DNA of 64,000 bases, from positions 63,898,984-63,962,983 of the forward strand of contig NC_088300.1 in the NCBI RefSeq assembly GCF_032854445.1. Reading direction: 5' to 3'. Both the position numbers and the translations under genes were made by a program. This DNA is from Liolophura sinensis. Its lineage: Eukaryota > Mollusca > Polyplacophora > Chitonida > Chitonidae. Positions within the stretch are counted from its first letter, which is position 1. Every line of letters begins with the position of its first letter. Below the pieces are notes generated by a model. It made no database searches, was not told the DNA's origin, and was given only the letters and a program-made list of their open reading frames with translations. Shown here piece after piece: positions 32,591 to 43,765 of this stretch.

Positions 32591-34856
32591 TCACCAGCTT
32601 CCCGTGATTGTCAGAACGTATATTTATATTGTGCATTGCTGAGTTGCAATCAGTGCCGACTCCCGCTTTTAAGTCTAAGGTATTTAGTCCAATTTCTACA
32701 TATACAAGCACTTTCAAGTGATTGAACATTTGCTTGTAGACAAACTCCCAGGCATACGTATATTTAGCGACTGGTATATGTATTTAGCGACAATCGACAT
32801 GCGACAAGCAGTGCTTTCCACCAGGTTACATGTCCGAATTCCTTCACCGAAATAAACTTACCTTCGTCATACAACTGAAATATCCTTGGAAATATACAAC
32901 ATACATGGAGTACCAATCACATAATAAAAAACAGAAACCGGAAGTTGTTTTTTTTTTTTGGAAAAAAATATATACTCATGTACATTCTTAAACTTAATAT
33001 CTCGCCTATATATATAGTACCTATATAAACTCACATCAAATTGGATGTCAACTTACTTTAGTGTAAAGAGTTTGCGCTTCCTTACAAAACAATTCTATTG
33101 CAATGCTTCGTGTAGTCATGATTTATGAGAGGAGTCATACTTCTTTGTTCAAAATTTTGTATAAGTGGTTTTTTCGTGTAGTATATAATCATCTATGTAA
33201 ATCATTTGGCACTTTATAAGTATATATTAAAGCCAGTTGTATTTATGTGGACTTTATGAGATTTCTTGATAATTAAAGTGGTTTGTGTATAAGTTTTAAC
33301 ATGAGGACGGATTCTGATAAAACAAATTAAGTACAACTCAGATTACCCACGCATCAGTGGAAACTAACAGAGATAGGAGGGTATATACTGGAAATCTGAA
33401 GCCAATCACATACATGTGAATTTTGGCTATATTTGATACACCAAGCATTAAATAACAGTATGACAATGTGCGAGTGACAGACGCTGTTTATACGGGAGTT
33501 TATGAATAGTTTGGGCTGCAGGAATCACACAGTACAGAAGTCGAACAGGCTCTATTGATTTACCGTCAACTCTTGGAGTCCATTCGCTACAGTTTCACGG
33601 GATTAATTCTCCTAGTCGAAATAAAACAGCTTCCTTCATCAAAAGAATCCATAGGAGCCCCTCTTACGGACGGTGAAGTCCGGCAACTGCCGGAGATGAA
33701 AACCGATATTTTGTTGTGCCAGCCAGTATAGGGTTCTCCGTTATCCATACCACACGTCAGGGATGAAGGCAGCTTATACATCCCCCTAAAGCCAAATAAA
33801 AACACGAGCGAGCATTAAACCACAACTATAATGGCCGACAAACATGTTGTCGCATGTCAGTTATCTATACCGAGGAACAGCAGCCTTTTCCTGCTAACAC
33901 CTTTGATCACTGATGCCTCCAGTTTCACAAGTGAAGCCATTTATTACTTTTGCTCCCATCGTATAAATACATCACAGTTTATTTTTGTTTATTTTTAGGT
34001 GGGCTTTATCATACACCCATGTTACCCAACTAATACAGAGGCATCCCATATTTTTCCGTATAGGATTGTTCGTATATGCATCCTCCGAAAACGGGGAGTT
34101 CGTTTCAATGTTTACATTCAAATTTGTCACATGAATCCGAAATTTAGGCCTAACGCTTCCATGAACCCGTCTTCCCATCTTCTGAATATAAACAGTAAAA
34201 ATAGCAAATATATTCGCCGCTCACACACTCACGACAGTCAGCAGCAGTTTTATCATTAATTTCTACCGGTGTGCCATGATCAATGTTCAGTGCTGGTTTT
34301 GAAAATTTTCAGTGGAGTCACCGGAGCTATACAGCCACACACGATCAGTGGTTACACGGCCGCACGAGGATGATATTTTCAATAAATGCAGACGTTACAT
34401 CACTCTTCTAGAGCCAAACTTCAGTCCAGTCATCATCAAGTATTGTGGCCGTTTCTTTCAAACAATATGTGATTTAAAACCATACCGCATGTTGAAACAT
34501 TGCTAGCAAAATCCTCGTCTCTCATGTGACGGCAAAGCGTGAAGGGATTCCGGTGGCGTACGGATTTGACCGCGTTTTGTGAAGTGGCGCCTTTGTAATA
34601 GTTTAAGCTCTTGAATGTTCACTGTACTGATTTAGTTTAAATATTATGCAATTGAAACTAATGAAATAGAAATTTAAAGAACATAATCGTATTCAAGCTG
34701 AAGAAATTGTGCTCATTTATCGATGAACTACATTTTGTTGATGCAGGGTCTCTAGTTGTAGTAAGTGGGTTTACTGATTGATCAAAAACCGTGTGCGTGT
34801 TGGCCACTTATTACGCAAAAATAAAGGTATATGACAAATATATTATCATAAAAGTA

Positions 34857-34948
34857 CGTGTTCCGCGATCTTGTATCAGCTCTCTTTGTCTGCTGATACG
34901 AGAGGCCGACCTCAGGCAACTCTAGCTGATACATCATGGCGGATCACG
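34857..34948. repeat. 92-base hairpin
   Basis: CGTGTTCCGCGATCTTGTAT through CAGCT (34857-34881) pairs with 34924-34948 at about 20 of 25 positions, with a 42-base loop. The loop itself contains a further CTGATAC. It could be a tiny foldback element or a miRNA-like stem; nothing here tells which. Confidence 0.55.
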
Positions 34949-35348
34949 CACTGTTGTGATAATCTCTATGTATACAATATTATCTTATGCCGAGAATCTT
35001 TCATACAACAAATGCAAGGGATCTTTCATAAAATATAGGTAAAATAAATAAGATTTCGGACAGCTAATTAACCATTTTCATCCGCTTGTTTTCCGTCAGT
35101 ATGTTGTGCATATTTGCCCATCACATGTGAGAACATGCCAAAGTCACTTACATGTTATTTACTTTAAAGCTCTTCGCTGGATTAACCGACTATTAAAGTT
35201 GTTCTCATGGCAAAAGGATAAATTCGTATACTCGAACCTGGCCCACTGACACTGATATTTTCCAAGCACATGCTTCCGGTTTAACGTTGTTTTCAACATA
35301 AATTTGGTCACATCATGACGTCATAGCAGCGCAGTCTCACTGCAGACA

Positions 35349-36700
35349 TTCACCAGTGCTAGACTAGTGGAACGATATACCACTGATCCCTGGCATTGCA
35401 TGCCCCCTATCCAATCTCTAGACTTGTGGAACGACATGCTATTGACACCAGACATGGAGCCTCATCTAATCTCTTGAGGCTATAGCCTGTTTCTTTGAGT
35501 CAGTCGCCTATATTTTCTACATAATCAGTCAAACTCGCTACCAAAATTGACTTTAGTCAATGACACGTCACAACAGAAAGCATAAGCTAGGTTTCGAGGG
35601 CAGGAACTCATTACCTCGGGTGACGTCGTTATTCCAACCAGTAGCATGTTGGATATTTGGCGTAGTTTAACTTGTTTTGAGGGAGGGCGACACCACACTG
35701 CTAGTGAACGTACTATAAACTCTGTTTCTGACTGCTGAGCATTGTCCCACTGATAAATAACATGTCGTAAATCCTCCTAAATGAAGATTGCAAAATTACG
35801 AAGCAATACTTCGTTATATGTACACATATGTAAGAAGAATAGCTCTCTTCTAGCCATTAAGACTCTGGGTTTACCCCATCGTTCACATAGAGAGAGCTAT
35901 AAGAGAGAGTCAGAAAAATTTTATGCGGCATGCATGGGAATTGAAATTTTAGTGCTGAAAAGGGACGTATATTGAAACCCAAAGTTAAACGCGCTCTCTT
36001 AAACGCTTTACTATAAACAACTACCAGTATGTCCACAACTGACATCAGGCATGGTGCCTCATTCAATCACTATGGATTAGTGGAATTCCAAGTCCCTGAT
36101 ACCAGGCATGATACCCCAAGCAATCACTACACTATAGTGGGACGTCTTGCCATTAAAACTAGACATAGCGCCATATTCAGTCTCTGTAGATTAGAGGAAC
36201 GCCATCCCATTAACAACAGACATGCCAACACAAACTAGAACCAGATCGACCAGTAGTTGGCTTAAGCACATATCCTGAGCTATAAACGAGGAAATACATA
36301 AACCATGCAAGAGTGTGACTATTCCTGTGTTAAGTGAGCTGGAGGGGAGCACCCGAAGCACTTGGTCACCACAATACCATCTGTAAAGATAAGGATTTTG
36401 CCCTGTGACGCAAAAAGTTCGCCTAAATGAATACTACAAAATTATAAAGCTATATTTGGTAATATGTATACATACGCTAGAAGGATAGATACATGTACCT
36501 CTTCTTGTCATTTCTTGTCATCATAAAGACCTTTACCTCATCGTTCAAATGAGCACTGACAAAAGAAAACATTTCGTAAAAGATATACAGAGAAACAGGA
36601 AAATATACTGTGCGTCACGCACCGGCTATTTGACCAAAGTTCTAAACTCTCTTTTAAACCCTTAAACACATGTAACATGTCTAAAACTGAAGCCATGTTT
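35349..36700. repeat. Diverged 646-bp direct duplication with about 62-bp sub-repeats
   Basis: CCTAAATGAA at 35776 and 36422 starts matching blocks (ATTGCAAAATTACGAAGC against ACTACAAAATTATAAAGC; CCCATCGTTCACAT against CTCATCGTTCAAAT; AACGCGCTCTCTTAAACGCT against AACTCTCTTTTAAACCCTTA). Between and before them lie degenerate units with GACATCAGGCATGGTGCCTC and CTAGACTTGTGGAACGACAT at 35349-35480 and 36031-36235. Confidence 0.7.
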
Positions 36701-38127
36701 GTGTTTGGCATTGGTATTTGAGACCAACAACAAGGACATGATGTAAGAAAATAAACCCTATTCGATATCATAAAGGTTTTCGTTTAATGCGTGGGAAAAT
36801 GTTATGTAAAAAAAGTTTCCAGTTGGTCCTGCATTCGAAAGCCGCAGTCAGGAACTGAACATTTTTATGATAAGAAAAACAAGGATAAACATATAAACAT
36901 GGACTTAACTAACTACAAGTAATTAATCAAGCAGAAGATGAGTACTCAACGAAGAGTCTTGAAGGTGGCGTATATATGCCCTCGGCTATTTTAGCATCAC
37001 AACTTACGAGAACAAGTCACAACATTAAGAGGCACACATTTGATACAAGGTCTTGTGGAACATTCCGTATGACAAACATTTTAGTAGTAAATGAACACCA
37101 GTAACAATACCGTGTATACTTCACGCATGAATGGAAGACGGAAAGCCGCATGAATCTCTTTTGTCAACGTTCCTGGGGTTTTTTTTTTTTTTTTTCGTGT
37201 TTTTTACCGGAGGCCAAAGGAGCACCGTGGTTGGGTGACAGTGTTGTGGATGTGTAGGACTGAGGGAGGCGCATGCTGAGGGTTTCCTCGTTGAAGGGTG
37301 TAGGGGGGAAGGAGGAGGGGGGAGCACCGGTAAGACCCTCCTCGTTATTAGATTAGCCTGCAAATCAGCCGTGCGGCTCATCGACGTTTGATGACAATAT
37401 TGTGGAAGAGCGTGGGTCAGTTACAGCATGGCGGAACTCTTACAAGCGATGTGAAGCACAGGTTGCTTCGGCGAGATCTTTGGGCTCTGGTCTAATCTCC
37501 AGGCACAAAAGAGACGAGGCAAGAGAGAAAGTCATCAAGTGAAACCCCAGCAATGATTTGCCCGTTATCAACTTTCATCCGAAGTAAAGCCCGCTATATG
37601 ACGGTTAAATGTACACAGGCGACGATATCAAGAGCACTGGAGATGCTGTGACAATGAGTGGCGATGCTTTAAGCTGTCTACCACGGAAGCATTGCCCCAT
37701 CTTAGAAGCCGTTTAAGTTTGTTGTTGTAATCAACATATGCTTTTTGCCTCGATTACACGACGAACCCTTCAATCTTGCCACCATAACAGGCAGGTGTGA
37801 CGTCACCTCCACATATATATGGATATAAGACGCATCAAGCCCGTAAGTCCATTACAACGAGCTCATGTAGCCCATTGCCAGTTGTGCTTTTTGCTAAACT
37901 AACCCGTGTTTCGTGTTTAATCACGTCAAAAGCGACACAAAACGTTTTTGTGGGCACATTTGAAGAATCCATCACATTCTCATATTATTAAGGGAGAAGA
38001 AATCATTTTCCTTTTGACCTGATATGAAAGATTGTATGATGTTTAGGTTTTTCAATTCAAAGAACAAATTTGAGCAAAAATATGTATATTAGGCAAGCAT
38101 CACATCCTCTTTTAGAACAATATGATT

Positions 38128-38285
38128 TACTATTCGTTTATTTATTATTAAATTATGGTGCGAGTGACCACGCACTGTAAACCGGGAAGAACCCGGGGGA
38201 AACCATGCAGGTGTGCCGGCAGCTATTCCCACGTACGATCGGAGAGGAAGCCAGCATGACCCCATTGGTGAGAGTCTTCTGAGTT
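38128..38285 (-). mobile_element. SINE-1 diverged, reversed
   Basis: TCGTTTATTTATTATTAAAT, AACCGGGAAGAACCCGGGGG, CCCACGTACGATCGGAGAGG and AAGCCAGCATGACCCCATTG follow SINE-1 order in reverse, with an internal deletion. Confidence 0.75.
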
Positions 38286-38710
38286 TATGCAAAGATGAAA
38301 TATATCAAGAAATACAGGTCCAAAATTACCCACTGCCTATATAAAATCATTTTCAGATGTTCCTTTTCTGCTTAATTCAAAACCATTACCTCCCTTTTTA
38401 ACATAAAAATACTGCGTGTATATACGGAGAACGTCTGCGAAGCAAAAGCATGGAAAACGGCGGATTGTAAATTCAGTGTTACTGAATATATACTGAAAAG
38501 CATATCAACAGATTATTTTCTATCTATGATTAGACTTCAAAATATAAATGTCAGTACTTTGTAATGAACACTTCATTTCGTTACTTAAGTGGCAAAAAAA
38601 TTGTTGCGTTTCCTTATGTCCTGATAATATAGTATTTAGAAAAATATAAAAGCCATTTATATATACAAACACATAAAGTAAACCTTCGTCAAGGATACAC
38701 TTGAAATATA

Positions 38711-39076
38711 CAATAGGGGAGTTTCCAGTTCGAACTATTTTATCGTTGAAGGTAGAAAAAAACCTAACTGTATGATGCGACCTGTCAAAATGTAAGGCAC
38801 TTATTTTTCATCACATTCACTATTTTATGGGCGTCTGAAAAAAGTGTCATAAAAAGTAATTTAGAATGGAGGAATGAAAGAGAAGATTGAGAATCTGAAT
38901 ATGTGTGAACTTGAGAAGTTCCTAAAAGAATGCAGTGTCGTTCATGCCTCTGGAAAAGGGTGACACAGGTGATAAGATTGATGTCAATATAGGTTGCCTA
39001 AGATTTTTCCCCATTCTCATGAAACAGTTTTTACCTTTGAAAACAAGAGTTCCAACTCGAAACTCCCCTATTGAGG
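38711..39076. mobile_element. MITE family F (CAATAGGGGAGTTTC ends)
   Basis: CAATAGGGGAGTTTCCAGTT at 38711 and its inverted partner ending AAACTCCCCTATTG at 39074 form repeats of about 28 bases with one or two mismatches. TA lies just outside GGGGAG at each end, as in Tc1/mariner target duplications. Length is about 365 bp, with no coding capacity. Confidence 0.75.
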
Positions 39077-39999
39077 TCATATTCAGTTACAAACAACTGT
39101 ACAGAGATACCAGAAAAAATATCCTTTTAAACGTCCTTTCTACCGTAAATCTTCATACATGTTGTTGTGCTTTTCATCAGTAAATAATAAAACAGTTCAA
39201 CAATTGCGATGTATCAAACTCTCATTATTTTAAATTCGGGTAATAAATTTCAATCCTTTTTTTTCTGACGTTAATTGGCAAGGTTACATTGCGAATCACT
39301 GAGAATCAAAACATTTGAACATTGATGAGGACTGACTGCAGTCTCGATGGTGATTTCTACGGATTCTCTTCAGTTAATGGCCGAAAACAATTATAACAAT
39401 CTTCTAAGCATGCATAATCTTTGCTAACAATATCCGTATCTTTGTGTTGTATTAACGTTTGATTTTGTTCTCGCGAAAAAAACACTGGAGGGGCCAAGAT
39501 CTGTGTTCTATGTAGTCCCCGTTAGGCCTTACAAACAGAAGCCGGTGTTAGGGCACGTGGCCCGGATGGGCCTCCCGGGGCATCTTGCGCTCAAATTGCT
39601 CCTTGCCCTTCTTCTTTCCTCTTGGGTTCTCTAATCCTCGTACTTATCCCAATATCGCTATATTCTTTTATTTATTGGATAACTGGCTGAAAGGTGACTG
39701 GTGACTAATACTACGTGCCATGAAGACTCACAAGGGTTTCACCCCACACCCGACCCCACGGTTGCGCGCGTCGACCACAAGGCCAACCCAGCCATCTTGT
39801 CAACTTTGTACTAATTTGCAGCTTTCAATGGAGCTGTCGCTTTGGCTTCTATGCCCGCGCCCCTCAAACAGGCAACCAAACTCGACTTAGCCCACTAATT
39901 ATACACCACTCATCAAAGAAAACATGGGACATGCACCGAAATTTGTGTCCTCAAGAGTTTATGTTTTCATAAAAAGGATCGTAATTATTTATAGTCGGC

Positions 40000-40520
40000 T
40001 CGATCAATTATACGTAGATAACAGAAAAGGGTAGCGTGAGTGTGACTGGTTGAAGGGAGGTGCGCTTTAAGCGGGTTTTTGAAGGGGTCTCTATTAGCTA
40101 GACTTGTGGTTGATGCCATAACCATATTGCTACGGCTTTTAATTAGAAGAGCCTGGGTTAGCCTGCACAATGTTGCCACACGCGACTTTGTGTTTACAAT
40201 GGCGACCGGTTGATAGGAAAATAGTGAAAACAGAATAGACCCACGAGCTGTCCGAACGCCCGCTAACAAACCAAGTCTTAATCACCACGATTTCCCTCTT
40301 CTTGTAACGCTGTTATGCTGTATTATACTACGGAGAGGGAGGTTCGTCTTGACAAGACCGATGCAGCCGTATCTTGCGTCAAATATAGCCGTTAGCCTCA
40401 TTGATTGAGGGGCACTCATAACGCCAGAAACTCCATCCTTGGGCTGCGAGATGGCTTTGGCTGCGCGCTGCAAGCCCGTCCATCTTCATATTACGCGATG
40501 CAGGTGAAACCGGAGTAAGC
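40000..40520. promoter_or_regulatory. Candidate cis-regulatory island
   Basis: A GC-richer block about 3 kb upstream of Glass. It contains GTGTTTACAATGG (forkhead-like) and CTTTTAATTAGAAG (homeodomain-like). Minus-strand frames (39985-40269, 40282-40473) show no domain. Function is inferred from composition. Confidence 0.2.
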
Positions 40521-40816
40521 TTAAGAGAGGAATTTGTTAATCTGCGATCAGCTCCCGTTTGAACACACGGGCTTACAAATTGAGCAAAATTAATATATCG
40601 ACCCTATTAAAACATTTCCTTCTCCCGTTCTTTCGGCGACTTGGCGGCAATACAAAGGCACTAATTACTGAATTTTCTATCCGATTAAAAAAGAAAAAGG
40701 CTTGACAAGAACTTGAGTGAGCAGCCACCTACTGTGACAGAATGGAAACAGGGAGGTAATTTGTGTAGGGAAGTACGACGCTGACGATTATACCCCAGGC
40801 AGTTCTCACGCGCGCC

Positions 40817-40823
40817 TATAAAA
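40817..40823 (+). promoter_or_regulatory. TATA box-like site
   Basis: TATAAAA follows a CG-rich patch (CACGCGCGCC). It is a possible upstream promoter; no start site or exon downstream could be defined. Confidence 0.2.
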
Positions 40824-41117
40824 CAGTGGCACCAGTAAAAGTATCTTGTTGCCGCCTGCTTTCCCCGGTTACAGGGAAAACAAGGGTCAATTACGTTTTC
40901 TTCTTCTTCTATAAAATAATAAAGAACAAAGATTCTTAAGTTATATGATAAATGATACCTTATACAGGATCATTTTAAGATCGAATGTCTGGAGTCAATA
41001 CAGTTACACTGTCATTCGACAGCGAAGGGCAAAATGGATGTTAATATTCTTGTTATTATCAGGAAAAGCCATTATGTACCCAAGAAAAGGAATACAGCAC
41101 ATTTTTATTGCCCAGTA

Positions 41118-41167
41118 AACTAACAGTAAAATAAAACTAACAGTAAAATAAAACTAACAGTAAAATA
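41118..41167. repeat. 17-bp unit in three copies
   Basis: AACTAACAGTAAAATAA is repeated three times head to tail. Confidence 0.9.
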
Positions 41168-41423
41168 GTGTATCCCAACATCTACCAACGCGGATTGGAG
41201 TGATTTCAGTCAGAACCATCTTTAACATGGGGAAGATGTCCTCCCAAACCAGTCAACAATTCCATGATGAAGTTTTCGTTCCAGAACAAAATTGCAATTG
41301 GTGTCCGCCATGGGCTTCTAATTAATTGCCATGATGAAACTCGCCATAACCGGACAATTAATTATTTAATTACACAGAGTTTCCTTCAAGGTCATGCACC
41401 TGGCATCCACATATATAAACAAT

Positions 41424-41585
41424 AGCACCAACACGATTTCTATACACAACGCCAACAAGATTTTCGTTTCATCAGCAAGACTTTTATATGACCAGCTTTA
41501 CTTATGCATTAAAACCACGAAGCAAACAGACTTCTGAATCACCAACAAGACTTCTGTGTCACCAACACGACTTCTTCATCAGCCG
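41424..41585. repeat. Degenerate short tandem repeat
   Basis: A loose unit like CACCAACAAGACTTCTGTGT recurs about six times with substitutions (CACCAACACGATTTCTATAC, CGCCAACAAGATTTTCG and others). Confidence 0.55.
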
Positions 41586-41727
41586 TAACAGTATTATCGG
41601 TAATGAGGATCAAACTTTCTGGAAATTTAAAAAGCGTAATTCCTAATAAAGATAATACTGTAACTTAGTCTAAATAACATATATCAGTCTAAAGATTTCT
41701 GTCAGGAGCTGCAGTACATCTAACCCA

Positions 41728-41800
41728 TCAACAATTTATTTGTTTATCTATTTGAATGGTGTTTTACGCCGTAGTCAGGAATATTTCACTCCTAGCGACC
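41728..41800 (-). mobile_element. SINE-1 tail fragment, reversed
   Basis: TTTATTTGTTTATCTATTTG, AATGGTGTTTTACGCCGTAG and TCAGGAATATTTCACTC match the reversed 3' end. Confidence 0.75.
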
Positions 41801-42577
41801 ACATTGTTAAGAGACTACTGGGTTATTATGCTGCACTGTAGCACTGTAACCACTATAGGCGACGGAGAACTCATCTAAAAAATGCGTTGAATCTTTAAAA
41901 ATGACTCTCCATATTTGTTTATGAGGTAAGAATCTTTCATATTAGTGGAATGTAATGGCGTAAGGGCTGGGTGAGCTTAGCAGACAAATGTGCTATGAGA
42001 AGTGTTATCCTTGAAGCCATAGATAGGTTTTGGCGAATGATGTATCTACAACATTTGAAACCCTGTGTATGTTCATGTTGAAGAGACAATTTCATGAAAA
42101 GATACTTCATATAGATCTTTAATGATTTCTGGTCATTTATCGACAGGAATCGAACTGATGAGAGTTAAATCTTCTACAGATATTATTATACCAATTTTTT
42201 TAAACAAATCAATACATCTGACGAAAATTGCCATTTTTCACGATGTGGTGAAAGATATGGCAAATGTTAAGCAACATCTAATCATTTTACAAAAAGAATT
42301 AAGCACGGATAAAAAGGGAGAATTTAAACATTTATTTGAGTAATATATACCTATATACGAGTAGCATTCTGGATTAAATGTGAGGATAATATGCATATCA
42401 TGTTAAAGCTATTTTCCATTCGTATTTATTGGGAATTTATTTGATTTACACGGATGTCGTGATACATGTGATAATTCCAAAAATAAACTGGGATAACTGG
42501 GACAAGTAGGATCGTTTGGTTGTTATGTACTAAAAAATTTTTATGTACTAAAATTTTTTTATTTATTTCAGGAATCG

Positions 42578-42579
<2 letters not shown>

Positions 42580-42631
<52 letters not shown>

Positions 42632-42715
42632 GGTCATCTGTGTTATTGGCAACATTTTAGTGTGAGCATAGCACCCCCCCCCCCCATCCACACACACACA
42701 CACAAACACACAAAC
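42580..42715. repeat. Compound microsatellite (AT)n (AC)n ... C-tract (CA)n
   Basis: About 17 AT pairs lead into nine AC pairs. Sixty bases later a run of C is followed by CA pairs. It lies just before the Glass promoter candidate. Confidence 0.9.
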
Positions 42716-42789
42716 ACCTCGGAGAAAGCCGTGATTGTAGGACAATTGGTCAGACCATACGATAATGATATACAGAGTGTTCGGCACGC

Positions 42790-42860
42790 GCCCGCCCCAT
42801 TGGCCAATCAGGCAGAAACATGCCCTGTCATCGACCAATGGCTAGCTGGATTCTGTGCGG
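42790..42860 (+). promoter_or_regulatory. Candidate Glass promoter with CCAAT cluster
   Basis: ATTGG at 42799, CCAAT at 42804 and CCAAT at 42835 lie within 41 bases of GC-richer DNA (CCCATTGGCCAATCAGG). They are followed by a plausible non-coding first exon. CCAAT pairs of this kind bind NF-Y in animals. The start site itself is not visible. Confidence 0.4.
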
Positions 42861-42869
42861 GGAGCGTAT

Positions 42870-43142
42870 AGGTTGATTCTCCACTGGCCGCCGGTAGCTC
42901 GGCCGAGCGCTGAAGCCGTACAGCAAGATAAAACTCTTCTACATCTTCCATATTTTATCTTCAAGAAAAAATTATAAAGACGCGCACACGATTGTTCTTT
43001 AAAGGTTGTTGAGTCCCAAAAATCGGTCCTTGACTGAAGACTGTTGGCTGCATTGCTGTGAGGAATCCCGGACTGTATCACTGTCAGAGAAGTCTTAGAT
43101 GGTCGGGTATTTCAAGTTTGTCAGTCAGGGGGTCTTATAAAG
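42870..43142 (+). other. Possible 5'UTR exon of Glass
   Basis: A good donor (AAAG|GTAAGA) lies at 43143. An acceptor (GATTTTTTATTAG at 43555) precedes the start codon by 16 bases, implying an untranslated first exon. The 5' boundary is a guess. Confidence 0.3.
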
Positions 43143-43571
43143 GTAAGAAATCCCAACAAGGATTTAACACACCAGCGATAATGCCCTAGTTTATTTCCCA
43201 TTCCATCTCGTGGACTAGGCCCCAATATGAGAACCATATATAGAAGCAAGATGCCGGCCTATTCGCAGTTTGTAGGTTTTACAGCCAGCTTATCTATTTC
43301 ATCAGGTAAATTCGATTTGGACAATTTGATCTGGTCGGCTGTGTGTGTAACGAGTTGGATACCTTTGAGTTTTAATCAGGTGACAATTTTGATGGGCAAT
43401 CCGTGACATCAATACGAAGGAAAACTTGTAACTTACACGCTACCTCCAAAATCCTTTTATCTACAACCAGGCTTTCGGAAACCTTGCCGAGGTTTTTAGA
43501 TATAGCCACGGGAAGCCAGACTACCTCTGATTTATCACTTTGGATTTTTTATTAGATTTAAACAAAAAAGG

Positions 43572-43765
43572 ATGATGGAAAATACATATATACCAAACAA
43601 CCCGAGCTACGCTGAGATGTGGCGGGGGAGCCCGACGAAGAGCCTGCAGTCCGATGTCTCGCGCTCCCCTATCGAGGTTACCATGAACAATTATTCCATG
43701 TCTCCCATTGACTTAGAGCCGCTCTCAAACATCTTTTCCTTCTCCCCCTGCGGACCAGCATACAA
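43572..43765 (+). CDS. gl: Glass exon 1
   Basis: 64 codons plus two bases, [17 protein letters not shown] and onward to [15 protein letters not shown]; donor TACAA|GTAAGT at 43766. The [16 protein letters not shown] stretch is conserved with fly Glass. Confidence 0.9.

Larger units (their letters stand above)
26329..34856. other. Gene desert upstream of Glass, part 1
   Basis: Mostly AT-rich and featureless apart from MITE D1, microsatellites (27941, an ATTT run at 30701, G-tract at 31575) and a reversed SINE-1 at 32336. Two GC-richer islands, 28440-28760 and 30304-30610, stand out. The minus-strand frame over 30304-30603 (99 codons) shows no domain. Confidence 0.55.
34949..42789. other. Gene desert upstream of Glass, part 2
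   Basis: Occupied in part by the 646-bp duplication, SINE-1 pieces, MITE F, short tandem repeats and a GC island. I see nothing in 36800-38100 beyond a T tract and a pyrimidine/G-rich patch, nor in 39100-39950 and 41810-42560. Confidence 0.55.

Noticed and set aside
37988-38010. Third family B MITE end (TTAAGGGAGAAGAAAT)
   Set aside because: No matching right end could be found downstream.
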